This document shows positions 54,774 through 61,532 of a stretch of DNA of 64,000 bases, in pieces. The notes beneath the pieces are model-generated. The model saw nothing but the letters and a program-made list of their open reading frames with translations, did no database searches and was not told where the DNA came from. The first letter of the stretch is position 1. The number at the start of each line of letters is the position of its first letter. The stretch is from the NCBI GenBank assembly GCA_040904925.1, contig JBBDSP010000011.1, positions 124,001 to 188,000 of the forward strand, given 5' to 3'. The position numbers were made by a program, and so were the translations under genes. Source of the DNA: Gracilimonas sp040904925 (GTDB lineage: Bacteria > Bacteroidota > Rhodothermia > Balneolales > Balneolaceae).

Positions 54774-54891
54774 CAATGCGCATTAACAGGGGACGCGGAC
54801 GTGGTTTCGATTTACAGTGTTGCTTGTTTAAAATTTTTAGCCGTTAATTAACTCATAATCTCCGCGCCCGTTATGCGCTGGGTCGTTAGGC
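54768..54891 (+). other. attC site 4 (end of cassette 4)
   Basis: R'' GCCTAAC (54768-54774, overlapping the HEPN stop codon), R' GTTAGGC (54885-54891), 124 bases. Arms AATGCGCATTAACAGGGG and CCCGTTATGCGCT. Shares the general layout with sites 1 and 3 but has a different loop. Confidence 0.92.
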
Positions 54892-54913
54892 GAATTACTC
54901 AAACAAGAAAACT

Positions 54914-55336
54914 GTGGATGACCAATTATATCTCAAGACAGGTAAATTTGAACACCAAAACGTTCAGGAGAATTTTATAAACCAAGTTAGTTTTGGAGAA
55001 GATTTTGCAGATTGGCTCATCTCTGAAACAAGCTCTTTATCAGATGAGGGGTTTGTTTTCAGTGACCCAGTTATGGAAGATTATGGTCATGGACTAAATG
55101 TTGAGAATGGTAAAGACAGATTCTGGATAGCCTTCTCTTTTGCTGAAGAGGGTCCAACTAGCAAGCCAGCACATTGGGTAATTACGGTTGCAACTAATGA
55201 CGGTGTCTTTAAAAAATTATTCAGCAAAGTGGATGAGATGAAATATCAAGTATTACGAAATAAAGTTTGGTCGATAATTAGACATTGTCCAGATATCCAA
55301 GTCTTTACAGAGGAAGAATGGGTCAATTTAGAATAA
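54914..55336 (+). CDS. cassette 5: hypothetical protein
   Basis: A 140-residue acidic, soluble protein of unknown family (GEDFADWLISETSSLSD, GKDRFWIAFSFAEEG, AHWVITVATNDGVFKKLF). It starts with GTG at 54914, 29 bases after the attC cut; the nearby ATG is out of frame. It is the only gene in its cassette. Confidence 0.62.
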   Translation: MDDQLYLKTGKFEHQNVQENFINQVSFGEDFADWLISETSSLSDEGFVFSDPVMEDYGHGLNVENGKDRFWIAFSFAEEGPTSKPAHWVITVATNDGVFKKLFSKVDEMKYQVLRNKVWSIIRHCPDIQVFTEEEWVNLE

Positions 55337-55348
55337 TAATAAAAGTTC

Positions 55349-55368
55349 GCCTAACAAGGTCGTTATAA
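55349..55368 (+). other. attC site 5, internally deleted
   Basis: R'' GCCTAAC (55349-55355) is followed after only AAGGTC by R' GTTATAA (from 55362). The stem-arm and loop region, about 75-110 bases in the other sites, is gone. That these are true boundaries is shown by cassette ends: cassette 5 starts GTTAGGCGAA, complementary to this R'' and its upstream bases, and cassette 6 starts GTTATAAGGCTT, complementary to AAGCCCTATAAC at its own end. Confidence 0.75.
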
Positions 55369-55389
55369 GGCTTTTCCAACATTTATGGC

Positions 55390-55692
55390 ATGAAAATTCT
55401 AATAAGTCTATTAATTGGTACCGTATACATTTTTGGGGCACTTCTCAGTTTAATTTTCGTTGGTAAAATCTTAGAACAAATTAAAAAGAAAATAGAATGG
55501 CTCTCTGGTGAAATATTTCAGTGGATCTTTTTTGTAATTTTGTATGTATTATGTATTGGTCTAATGACCTTATTTGTTGCTTCATTAACAAAATACTTTC
55601 AACTACCATCTAGATATTTCGGCATTGGAATGATAATAGGAATGTTTTTATATATCCCTTTTTCAAGATGGACAAAGCTATATTCTAAATAA
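55390..55692 (+). CDS. cassette 6: small membrane protein
   Basis: A 100-residue protein with three hydrophobic segments (about 3-24, 44-66, 75-92) and a short basic C-terminus. Unknown function. It is the only gene between the deleted attC 5 and attC 6. Confidence 0.62.
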   Translation: MKILISLLIGTVYIFGALLSLIFVGKILEQIKKKIEWLSGEIFQWIFFVILYVLCIGLMTLFVASLTKYFQLPSRYFGIGMIIGMFLYIPFSRWTKLYSK

Positions 55693-55704
55693 TAAATTCA
55701 AGCC

Positions 55705-55830
55705 CTATAACCCGCGCATTAAGCGGACAGGCCTCGCCTATTCTCTGCCTCCCTTGGTTTTAAAACTCATCTTTCGTTAGTTGCTAATTGAAGAGTAATG
55801 CGTGTGCAGTTTATACGAAGACCGTTAGCA
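55705..55830 (+). other. attC site 6 (end of cassette 6)
   Basis: R'' CTATAAC (55705-55711), R' GTTAGCA (55824-55830), 126 bases. The arms are less regular (CGCATTAAG against TAATGCG), but the boxes match the starts of cassettes 6 and 7. Confidence 0.75.
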
Positions 55831-55863
55831 CTACCTAATCCGATAAAGTCACTTGTTACTTTT

Positions 55864-55887
55864 TGTGGTATTGTATATAATACCACA
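55864..55887. promoter_or_regulatory. operator of the PIN/RHH toxin-antitoxin cassette
   Basis: TGTGGTATT and AATACCACA, perfect 9-base arms around GTATAT. The right arm ends on the first base of the toxin start codon. A typical site for autoregulation by an RHH antitoxin; it implies a promoter inside the cassette. Confidence 0.65.
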
Positions 55888-56315
55888 TGAATATTCATCA
55901 AATTGTATTAGATACCAATATTATTTATTCGGCACTTCGGTCAAGAAGAGGGGCTTCATATCGCTTGCTATCTTTGTTGGATTCACCCAAATTTGAATTC
56001 AATTTGTCGGTCCCTCTGGTTATTGAATATGAAGATATATTGCTAAGAAAGATTCACACATTAAATTTTAATGAATCTCAAATTGATCAATTTTTAGATT
56101 ATTTGTGTCTGGTTGGAAACTGGCATGAAGTCTATTTTTTGTGGCGACCAATTTTAAAGGATCCTGAAGATGATATGATCCTTGAATTAGCGGTGAGAGC
56201 CAATTGTGAATACATTGTAACGTACAACAAAGCTGATTTTAAAGGTGTTGATAAATTTGACATCAAGCTGGCAACTGCAAAAGAATTTCTGCAAATCATA
56301 CAGGAGTTACCATGA
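55887..56315 (+). CDS. cassette 7 gene 1: PIN-domain toxin
   Basis: A 142-residue PIN-family ribonuclease (putative toxin-antitoxin toxin, COG1569-like). Active-site acids are Asp9 (VLDTNIIYSAL), Glu47, Asp95/Asp96 (DPEDDMILE) and Asp117 (YNKADF). The toxin gene precedes its antitoxin, the reverse of the usual order. The overlap is 4 bases (ATGA). Confidence 0.88.
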   Translation: MNIHQIVLDTNIIYSALRSRRGASYRLLSLLDSPKFEFNLSVPLVIEYEDILLRKIHTLNFNESQIDQFLDYLCLVGNWHEVYFLWRPILKDPEDDMILELAVRANCEYIVTYNKADFKGVDKFDIKLATAKEFLQIIQELP

Positions 56316-56548
56316 GTACATTAAGCGTTCGATTACCTGAATCATTACATAAAAAAATAAAAGAACTCGCTGAACAAGAAGGCGTTTCCATGAATCAGTT
56401 TATCACCCTGGCCGTATCCGAGAAAATGTCAGCCTTACTAACGATAGATTATCTCAAGGAACGAGCAAAAAAAGCCAGCAAGCAGAAGTTCAAAAATATT
56501 ATGGAGCAGGTTCCTGATGTGGAACCAGAAGAATATGACAAATTATAA
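56312..56548 (+). CDS. cassette 7 gene 2: RHH antitoxin
   Basis: A 78-residue protein. Residues 3-45 (LSVRLPESLHKKIKELAEQ, then SMNQFITLAVSEK) form a ribbon-helix-helix domain of the HicB/CopG-like type. The C-terminal 30 residues (KQKFKNIMEQVPDVEPEEYD) are an acidic toxin-binding tail. It pairs with the PIN protein and probably binds the inverted repeat at the toxin start. Confidence 0.87.
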   Translation: MSTLSVRLPESLHKKIKELAEQEGVSMNQFITLAVSEKMSALLTIDYLKERAKKASKQKFKNIMEQVPDVEPEEYDKL

Positions 56549-56555
56549 TCCGGTA

Positions 56556-56688
56556 GGCTAAGCAACTGTTTCAACGTGGATTTGGTCGCTGTTTATCGGT
56601 TCAAAATTTGTAGGCTTAAAGAAAGTTTGAGTTTCAATTAGATTACCAATCAATAAGGGCAAGCCGTTTAAACCGCAGGCCGTTACAA
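56556..56688 (+). other. attC site 7, degenerate (array right end)
   Basis: R'' is GGCTAAG (last base changed from C) and R' GTTACAA (56682-56688). CAAGCCGTTTAAACCGCAGG in the right half strongly resembles the right arms of sites 1 and 3. GGTAGGCTAAG before it is complementary, with one indel, to the cassette 7 start TTAGCACTACC. Confidence 0.65.
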
Positions 56689-56693
56689 GTCAA

Positions 56694-56708
56694 TATTCCA
56701 AATTCTTT
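56694..56708 (+). promoter_or_regulatory. shared 15-bp box upstream of the OmpR-type regulator
   Basis: ATTCCAAATTCTTTC lies 27-41 bases before the regulator start. The same 15 bases recur at 58697-58711 before the PepSY-like gene. Repeated ATTC half-sites, including a pair 11 bases apart, fit an OmpR-family binding site. Confidence 0.5.
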
Positions 56709-56734
56709 CCAGATTCTTCTTGTATTATTAAGCC

Positions 56735-57412
56735 ATGAAAATTTTAGTCATAGAAGATGAAAAACAGCTTCTGAAGAGCATTGAAGAGTCTCTTGAAAAG
56801 GAGCACTATATCGTAGAGACAGCCTCAGATTATCCATCTGCGGTAGAGAAAGTATTTGTATATGAATACGACTGCATTTTGCTTGATATCATGCTTCCTC
56901 ACGGGAATGGGTTACAGTTGCTTGAGAAACTGAAAGATGCCGGAAAAAGTGAAAATGTCATCATCATATCCGCAAAGGATTCGCTGGATGACAAACTAAA
57001 CGGCCTTGAATTAGGCGCGGACGATTACCTGACAAAACCCTTTCATCTTGCTGAGTTGAATGCAAGGGTTAAAGCCGTACTCCGCCGAAATACACTGGAT
57101 GGAAAATCGACCATCGACTATGGAAATGTGAGCCTGGATCCGGATGATCGGATTGTCAAGATAAACCAACAAGAAGTCTCATTAAACCGCAAAGAGTTCG
57201 ACATCCTCAAATATTTTCTGATCAATAAAAAACGGCTTATCACCCGAACCGGACTTGCAGAGCATGTATGGGGTGATCATATCGATCAGGCTGATAACTT
57301 TGATTTTATTTACTACCAGATAACAAATCTGAGAAAGAAGCTGGAGGAGGCTGAGTCCAACATCGAGATATCAGCCGTATATGGCGTAGGGTACAAACTG
57401 GAGCTGCAATGA
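56735..57412 (+). CDS. OmpR-family response regulator
   Basis: A 225-residue regulator. Receiver domain with acidic pair Glu7-Asp8, phospho-acceptor Asp51 (ILLDIMLPHG) and Lys in YLTKPFHLAEL. A C-terminal winged helix (about 128-223, EVSLNRKEFDILKYFLINKK) follows. Its stop overlaps the kinase start by 4 bases. It lies just right of the cassette array and has resident-type codon use. Confidence 0.95.
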   Translation: MKILVIEDEKQLLKSIEESLEKEHYIVETASDYPSAVEKVFVYEYDCILLDIMLPHGNGLQLLEKLKDAGKSENVIIISAKDSLDDKLNGLELGADDYLTKPFHLAELNARVKAVLRRNTLDGKSTIDYGNVSLDPDDRIVKINQQEVSLNRKEFDILKYFLINKKRLITRTGLAEHVWGDHIDQADNFDFIYYQITNLRKKLEEAESNIEISAVYGVGYKLELQ

Positions 57413-58677
57413 AACTTTTAAATCGTTCCTTACAGTATCTTTCGGTTACTATTTTAGTTGTTGTTGGTATTTGGTCAGTGATATTTTATTTCGATTTCAG
57501 GGATGAAGTGTATGATATTGTAGATGAAGGCCTGGAAGATCAGTTGGAACTATTAAATGAACATGTACGAGAAGATCCTTCCCTGCTGGAAACGACTACA
57601 TTTGAAAACGGGATGTTCTCAATTTCTCCAATCACCTACGAAGAGGCACTTATCTATCAGGAAGAGGTTTTTGAAGATGCCCTGATGCCACTTCCCTATG
57701 ACAATGATCTTGAACAGGTCCGAATGCTCTCGGAGGCATACCTGGTAGACGGGGAGTATTATAAATACCAGGTTATCTCATCAACGGTGGAAGAAGATGA
57801 TCTGATTGAAAGCCTTTTTTGGTTTATCGTTTGGCTCTACATAGCTCTGATTCTGACCATTATACTAGTTAATAACTGGGCCCTGAAAAATCTTTGGTCT
57901 CCGTTTTATAAGGTATTGGATGAACTTAAACAATTTCGCCTTGGAGAGAGTAAAAGCCTCTCGCCTGTGACATCACATACCACGGAATTTCGTGAATTAA
58001 AACAAGTGGCCGACGACCTTGTTGAGAGGACAACTCAGGCCTATATATATCAAAAACAGTTTACCGAAAATGCATCGCATGAACTTCAAACACCGATTGC
58101 TATCATCAGAAGTAAGCTTGAGTTATTACTTGAAAAAGCAACGCTCAGCGATGATGATGCTGAGACTGTAGGCGAGGTTTTGGATATTACTTCCCGATTG
58201 AACCAATTAAATAGATCTCTTTTACTGTTAAGCAGGATTGATAATAAACAGTTTGTAGAAAATGACCACATTTCTGTCAATGATCTTGTCCGGCAAATTA
58301 TGGATGATCTGGAGGAGATTAGATCATATAAAGATGTTTCCATTCGTATAAAAGAGAATGATTCACTTACTATCTTTGCAGACCCACATCTGGGGAAAAT
58401 TCTGTTCCAAAATCTACTCACCAATGTCATAGATCATAATAAACCAGGTGGAAGCGCAGAAATTAAAATCTCCAATAATGGATTTAAAATCTGCAACACC
58501 TCTGATGCCGATGCATTAGATAAAGAACAGTTGTTCCGGCGATTCTCCAAGAAACAGGAGACAACCACCGGTAATGGATTAGGGCTGGCCATTGTGAAGG
58601 CCATTTGCGACCATTATGGTTTTGAAATAGACTATTCCCACGATGAGATGCACTGTTTTCAGATCTTTTTCAACTAA
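57409..58677 (+). CDS. HisKA sensor histidine kinase with atypical ATPase domain
   Basis: A 422-residue inner-membrane kinase. TM1 (about 10-28), an extracytoplasmic loop (about 30-135) and TM2 (about 138-160) are followed by a HAMP-like linker and HisKA with His224 (ENASHELQTPIAI). The HATPase has an N-box (LLTNVIDHN) and a G2-like GNGLGLAIVKAI, but where DxGxG is expected it has KICNTSDAD, a change common in a Bacteroidota kinase subgroup. It pairs with the upstream regulator. Confidence 0.92.
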   Translation: MKLLNRSLQYLSVTILVVVGIWSVIFYFDFRDEVYDIVDEGLEDQLELLNEHVREDPSLLETTTFENGMFSISPITYEEALIYQEEVFEDALMPLPYDNDLEQVRMLSEAYLVDGEYYKYQVISSTVEEDDLIESLFWFIVWLYIALILTIILVNNWALKNLWSPFYKVLDELKQFRLGESKSLSPVTSHTTEFRELKQVADDLVERTTQAYIYQKQFTENASHELQTPIAIIRSKLELLLEKATLSDDDAETVGEVLDITSRLNQLNRSLLLLSRIDNKQFVENDHISVNDLVRQIMDDLEEIRSYKDVSIRIKENDSLTIFADPHLGKILFQNLLTNVIDHNKPGGSAEIKISNNGFKICNTSDADALDKEQLFRRFSKKQETTTGNGLGLAIVKAICDHYGFEIDYSHDEMHCFQIFFN

Positions 58678-58696
58678 TTTGGGATTTACCTCTTCC

Positions 58697-58711
58697 ATTC
58701 CAAATTCTTTC
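58697..58711 (+). promoter_or_regulatory. second copy of the shared 15-bp box
   Basis: ATTCCAAATTCTTTC again, 82-96 bases before the PepSY-like start and 20 bases after the kinase stop. It suggests the PepSY-like gene is a target of the adjacent regulator. Confidence 0.5.
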
Positions 58712-58792
58712 TAAAGTTGGGTCTTATGTTCCAAGTGAGATAACAAAAACGCATTGATGATACATCAAGGCAAAAAATTAAATCACAGAATC

Positions 58793-59242
58793 ATGAGATA
58801 CCTAATAATATCACTAATTTTTTTACTGAGTACATTTACCACAGCATTTGGTCAGGACATCGCACAATCCCAGGTGCCCCAGGCTATTTTAACCTCTTTT
58901 TCAGAAGATTTTTCCAATGCCGGTGACGTAGAATGGGAAAAACGAGCAACCTACTACGAAGTGGAATTTGACACCCGATGGGGCAGAGACCACGAAGCCT
59001 GGTATGACGAAAATGGCAATATGCTCTATCACAAGGAAGAGATCCCAAACAGAGATCTCCCACAATTGATTGTTGATATTATCAACACAGAGTTTGAAGG
59101 GTATAGAGTTGACGATACCGATAAAATCACAGAAGGTGAGGAAGTCCGGTACCTGATTGCCCTTGATGCAGAGAATTCCCACGATATTGACCTTTTGATC
59201 CGCGACGATGGAGAGATTATCAGTGAAATTTACGATGATTAA
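58793..59242 (+). CDS. PepSY-like exported protein
   Basis: A 149-residue protein with a signal peptide (1-21, TTAFG-QD). Two PepSY-like/BLIP-like repeats follow: VPQAILTSFSEDFSNAGDVEWEKR (split as VPQAILTSFSEDF and AGDVEWEKR), ATYYEVEFD and DENGNMLYHKEEI, then LPQLIVDIINTEFEGYRV. Such proteins are often regulated by adjacent two-component systems in Bacteroidota. An open frame starts earlier at 58754, but the ATG at 58793 begins the signal peptide. Confidence 0.83.
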   Translation: MRYLIISLIFLLSTFTTAFGQDIAQSQVPQAILTSFSEDFSNAGDVEWEKRATYYEVEFDTRWGRDHEAWYDENGNMLYHKEEIPNRDLPQLIVDIINTEFEGYRVDDTDKITEGEEVRYLIALDAENSHDIDLLIRDDGEIISEIYDD

Positions 59243-59274
59243 CTATTGAATCTCGCCTGGCAAAATCTCAATTA

Positions 59275-59308
59275 AAAAGGCCCGTATTTCACTGCGGGCT
59301 TTTTAAAT
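59275..59308 (+). terminator. terminator after the PepSY-like gene
   Basis: AAGGCCCG and CGGGCTTTTT arms around a 9-base loop. It ends the regulator-kinase-PepSY segment. Confidence 0.85.
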
Positions 59309-59380
59309 CCTGCCATAGTCGAGCCAATGGCTTTCCCACCCATTTCAACAATCAATGAACCCCTGAAAAAATATCGAAAC

Positions 59381-60472
59381 ATGAAGTCTTTTTGGCGCAA
59401 AACCATTCTATTACTGTCTCTGATCATAATAGCATCTGCTGAAGTAAGTTTAGCACAGCAAACACTCCGGGATGTTGACTTTAGCGGGCAGTTCTTTTTC
59501 TCTTATGAATATGATGTGTACGACGAATATGAAACCAATGAGTTTGCTATTAAAAGAGGATACATCACTTTTAAAGATGATCTAAATGAGCAACTTTCTA
59601 TCCGGTTTACCCAGGATATTACGATCGATCAGCAGGGTGATGGAGCCGGTGACATTGAGCTTCGTCTTAAATATGCGCTTCTCAGCTACTCTATAGAAGA
59701 CTTCGGGATCTTCACCTCGCCCAATATTGAAGCCGGTGTAGTACATCGGCCATGGATCAATTTTGAACAGGATGTAAACGACTACAGGTCTCAAAAATCG
59801 ATGATCCTGGATCAAAACAACATTATATCTTCTGCTGATTTTGGAGTGCAATTTGAAACCGGTATTGGCAAAGAACTGGATGATAAACAACAAAAAGGAC
59901 TGAGTACCAATCCTGCAACATATGGAAGTATTGCACTTGGAGTGTACAATGGCGGAGGTTATTCAAGCCTTGAGCAGAATAATAATAAGGTAGTTGAAGG
60001 CAGGGCAACAGTTCGCCCCATGCCTAATCGGATTCCCGGTTTTCAGGCATCCGTATTGGGGGCGTTTGGAAAAGGGAATATACCGGAAAGTCCTGATTTC
60101 CATCTGCTTGGTTCTGCATTAACATACGAATCCGAACGGATCAATTTGGTGTTACAGGGATTTCAAAGCAAAGGGGATGCTGCAGGGGACTTCGTGGATT
60201 TGAATTCAGGCAAACCGTACCGGCTCGATGGCTGGAGTTCATTTATTGGCGTTCAACCCTTTCAACATCCGGTTCACCTCACCTTTCGATATGATGAACT
60301 TTACAACAAAGATTTAAATCACCTGGTGGTAAAACAATGGGTCACAGGGCTAGCCTACGTATTCAATAATCGATCAAAAATAATAGCTGATATAAGCCAA
60401 GAGAATCGTATTACTATTTCTGAACAATCAACCTTTACACGATTTGAAGTTGTATTAGAAGTTCGGTTTTGA
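59381..60472 (+). CDS. porin-like outer membrane protein
   Basis: A 363-residue exported beta-barrel. The signal peptide ends VSLA-QQ. The start (DVDFSGQFFFSYEYD ... FAIKRGYITFKDDLNEQLS) resembles phosphate-selective porin O/P-type barrels. Strands alternate with acidic turns and the protein ends FEVVLEVRF with a terminal Phe. The frame is open from 59327; the ATG at 59381 is at the signal peptide. It lies beyond a terminator, so it may be independently expressed. Confidence 0.78.
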   Translation: MKSFWRKTILLLSLIIIASAEVSLAQQTLRDVDFSGQFFFSYEYDVYDEYETNEFAIKRGYITFKDDLNEQLSIRFTQDITIDQQGDGAGDIELRLKYALLSYSIEDFGIFTSPNIEAGVVHRPWINFEQDVNDYRSQKSMILDQNNIISSADFGVQFETGIGKELDDKQQKGLSTNPATYGSIALGVYNGGGYSSLEQNNNKVVEGRATVRPMPNRIPGFQASVLGAFGKGNIPESPDFHLLGSALTYESERINLVLQGFQSKGDAAGDFVDLNSGKPYRLDGWSSFIGVQPFQHPVHLTFRYDELYNKDLNHLVVKQWVTGLAYVFNNRSKIIADISQENRITISEQSTFTRFEVVLEVRF

Positions 60473-60601
60473 TTGTGACTTCAGTTTCCAAGGTTGCTTC
60501 TTTTAAATTTTTCCCCGTTCATTACCTCAAAATCTATACTACAGCCCACAATAGGAATAAGTTTCTGCTCCGGGCACTTATCACCCAAACATATTATTGC
60601 A

Positions 60602-60925
60602 ATGAAATTCACGACCGTTCAACTTGGAAATAATAAAATTGAGCTCTTTAACTCGCTGCTTGGCAAAGAAACAGTAAAGGTAAATGGGGAGATCGTCTCT
60701 TCCAGGTATTCCTTTTTTGGAGCCGAACATACCTTTACTGTTAATGAAGATGGCCGAGACGTTGATTGCTCCGTTAAGTTTGGGTTTGGGATGAATGGCA
60801 TTGTCTTTGATCTGTATAAAGGAGGAACTCCGATCATAGAATCCGAGAAAAGCGGTTGCATGGGCATGCTGATGATGTTCGTCATTATTATGATCGTGTT
60901 TGTTTTGCTTTCTCTTCTTTTTTAG
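60602..60925 (+). CDS. small C-terminally anchored membrane protein
   Basis: A 107-residue protein. A beta-rich N-terminal part (TVQLGNNKIELFNSLLGKETVKVNGE, split as TVQLGNNKIELF and LLGKETVKVNGE; SFFGAEHTF) is followed by a C-terminal TM helix (about 86-106, MLMMFVIIMIVFVLLSLLF). The open frame starts at 60494, but the ATG at 60602 begins the sensible domain. Family is not recognised. Confidence 0.62.
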   Translation: MKFTTVQLGNNKIELFNSLLGKETVKVNGEIVSSRYSFFGAEHTFTVNEDGRDVDCSVKFGFGMNGIVFDLYKGGTPIIESEKSGCMGMLMMFVIIMIVFVLLSLLF

Positions 60926-61532
60926 TGATCTGTAAAAGCTAAAAAAGCCCAGACCTGTCAATCCTTATCCCAGAATCCTATGGTGGTCAATGAATCTACG
61001 CGGTAAATGTCACCCTGATTTTACATGCGAATAGACGAGGTAGTAGGAACAACGATATGAACGCCAACTAGTAAGCTCCGCAATAGGCAAGATCCTTCAT
61101 TTCATTCAGGATGACCCTGGATATATGGAATAGATTTTTTCTTTTATCTATATCCCAACGGGCTTACCCGGGCAAATATATGTGAATCCCCTGAAATTGG
61201 AAAAAATCATGATTCACCCTATTGGCACAATAAGGATGAAAATCGTCCATCTAACATCGGTCTATCGGTTCATCGCATTTCAAAATAGTACACAACGAAG
61301 ATCCACCTGATCTGCGTAATCTGCATTCCATTCCTCGGCTCTATTGACTTATAAAGAAAGTCTGTAACCAAAAAAATTGTATATAAAAATAAAGAAAAAT
61401 CGCTCCAGTCATCGGTCGTCCGTCCTTCGTCGTCGATCATTCCCCCATCAAAATTAATTCACCCCGTAACAAACTTTTTGAGTTAGCGTAAGTACCTACC
61501 GTTGGACATAAAATCAAAACGGTTAAAACAAT
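60926..61532. other. gene-free stretch, possibly decayed
   Basis: About 600 bases with stop codons in all frames and no gene-like segment. GATCTGCGTAATCTGCATTC near 61310 recalls dispersed repeat sequence. TCGTCCGTCCTTCGTCGTCG near 61420 is a small CG-containing repeat. It must hold the promoter of the efflux operon near its right end. Confidence 0.5.

Larger units (their letters stand above)
49267..56682 (+). mobile_element. integron cassette array without an integrase (CALIN)
   Basis: Seven cassettes in head-to-tail order, all genes on the plus strand, each ending in an attC-type site. Cut points (between G and TT of GTTRRRY) fall after 49266, 50002, 51927, 53203, 54885, 55362, 55824 and 56682. 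Each cassette's first bases are complementary to the bases before its terminal R'' box. For example, cassette 1 begins TTATACCACATG and ends CATGTGGTATAA-C; cassette 4 begins TTAGGCGTTTTT and ends AAAAACGCCTAA-C. The block is richer in A/T than its flanks. No integron integrase is present in the window, and no attC borders the left edge, so a lost integrase locus, a remote one or insertion at a secondary site are all possible. Confidence 0.88.

Noticed and set aside
49108..56734. CRISPR array or tRNA-linked genomic island
   Set aside because: The repeats are 88-133 bases, far apart and attC-like, with no 23-47 base direct repeats; no tRNA gene or integrase flanks the block.
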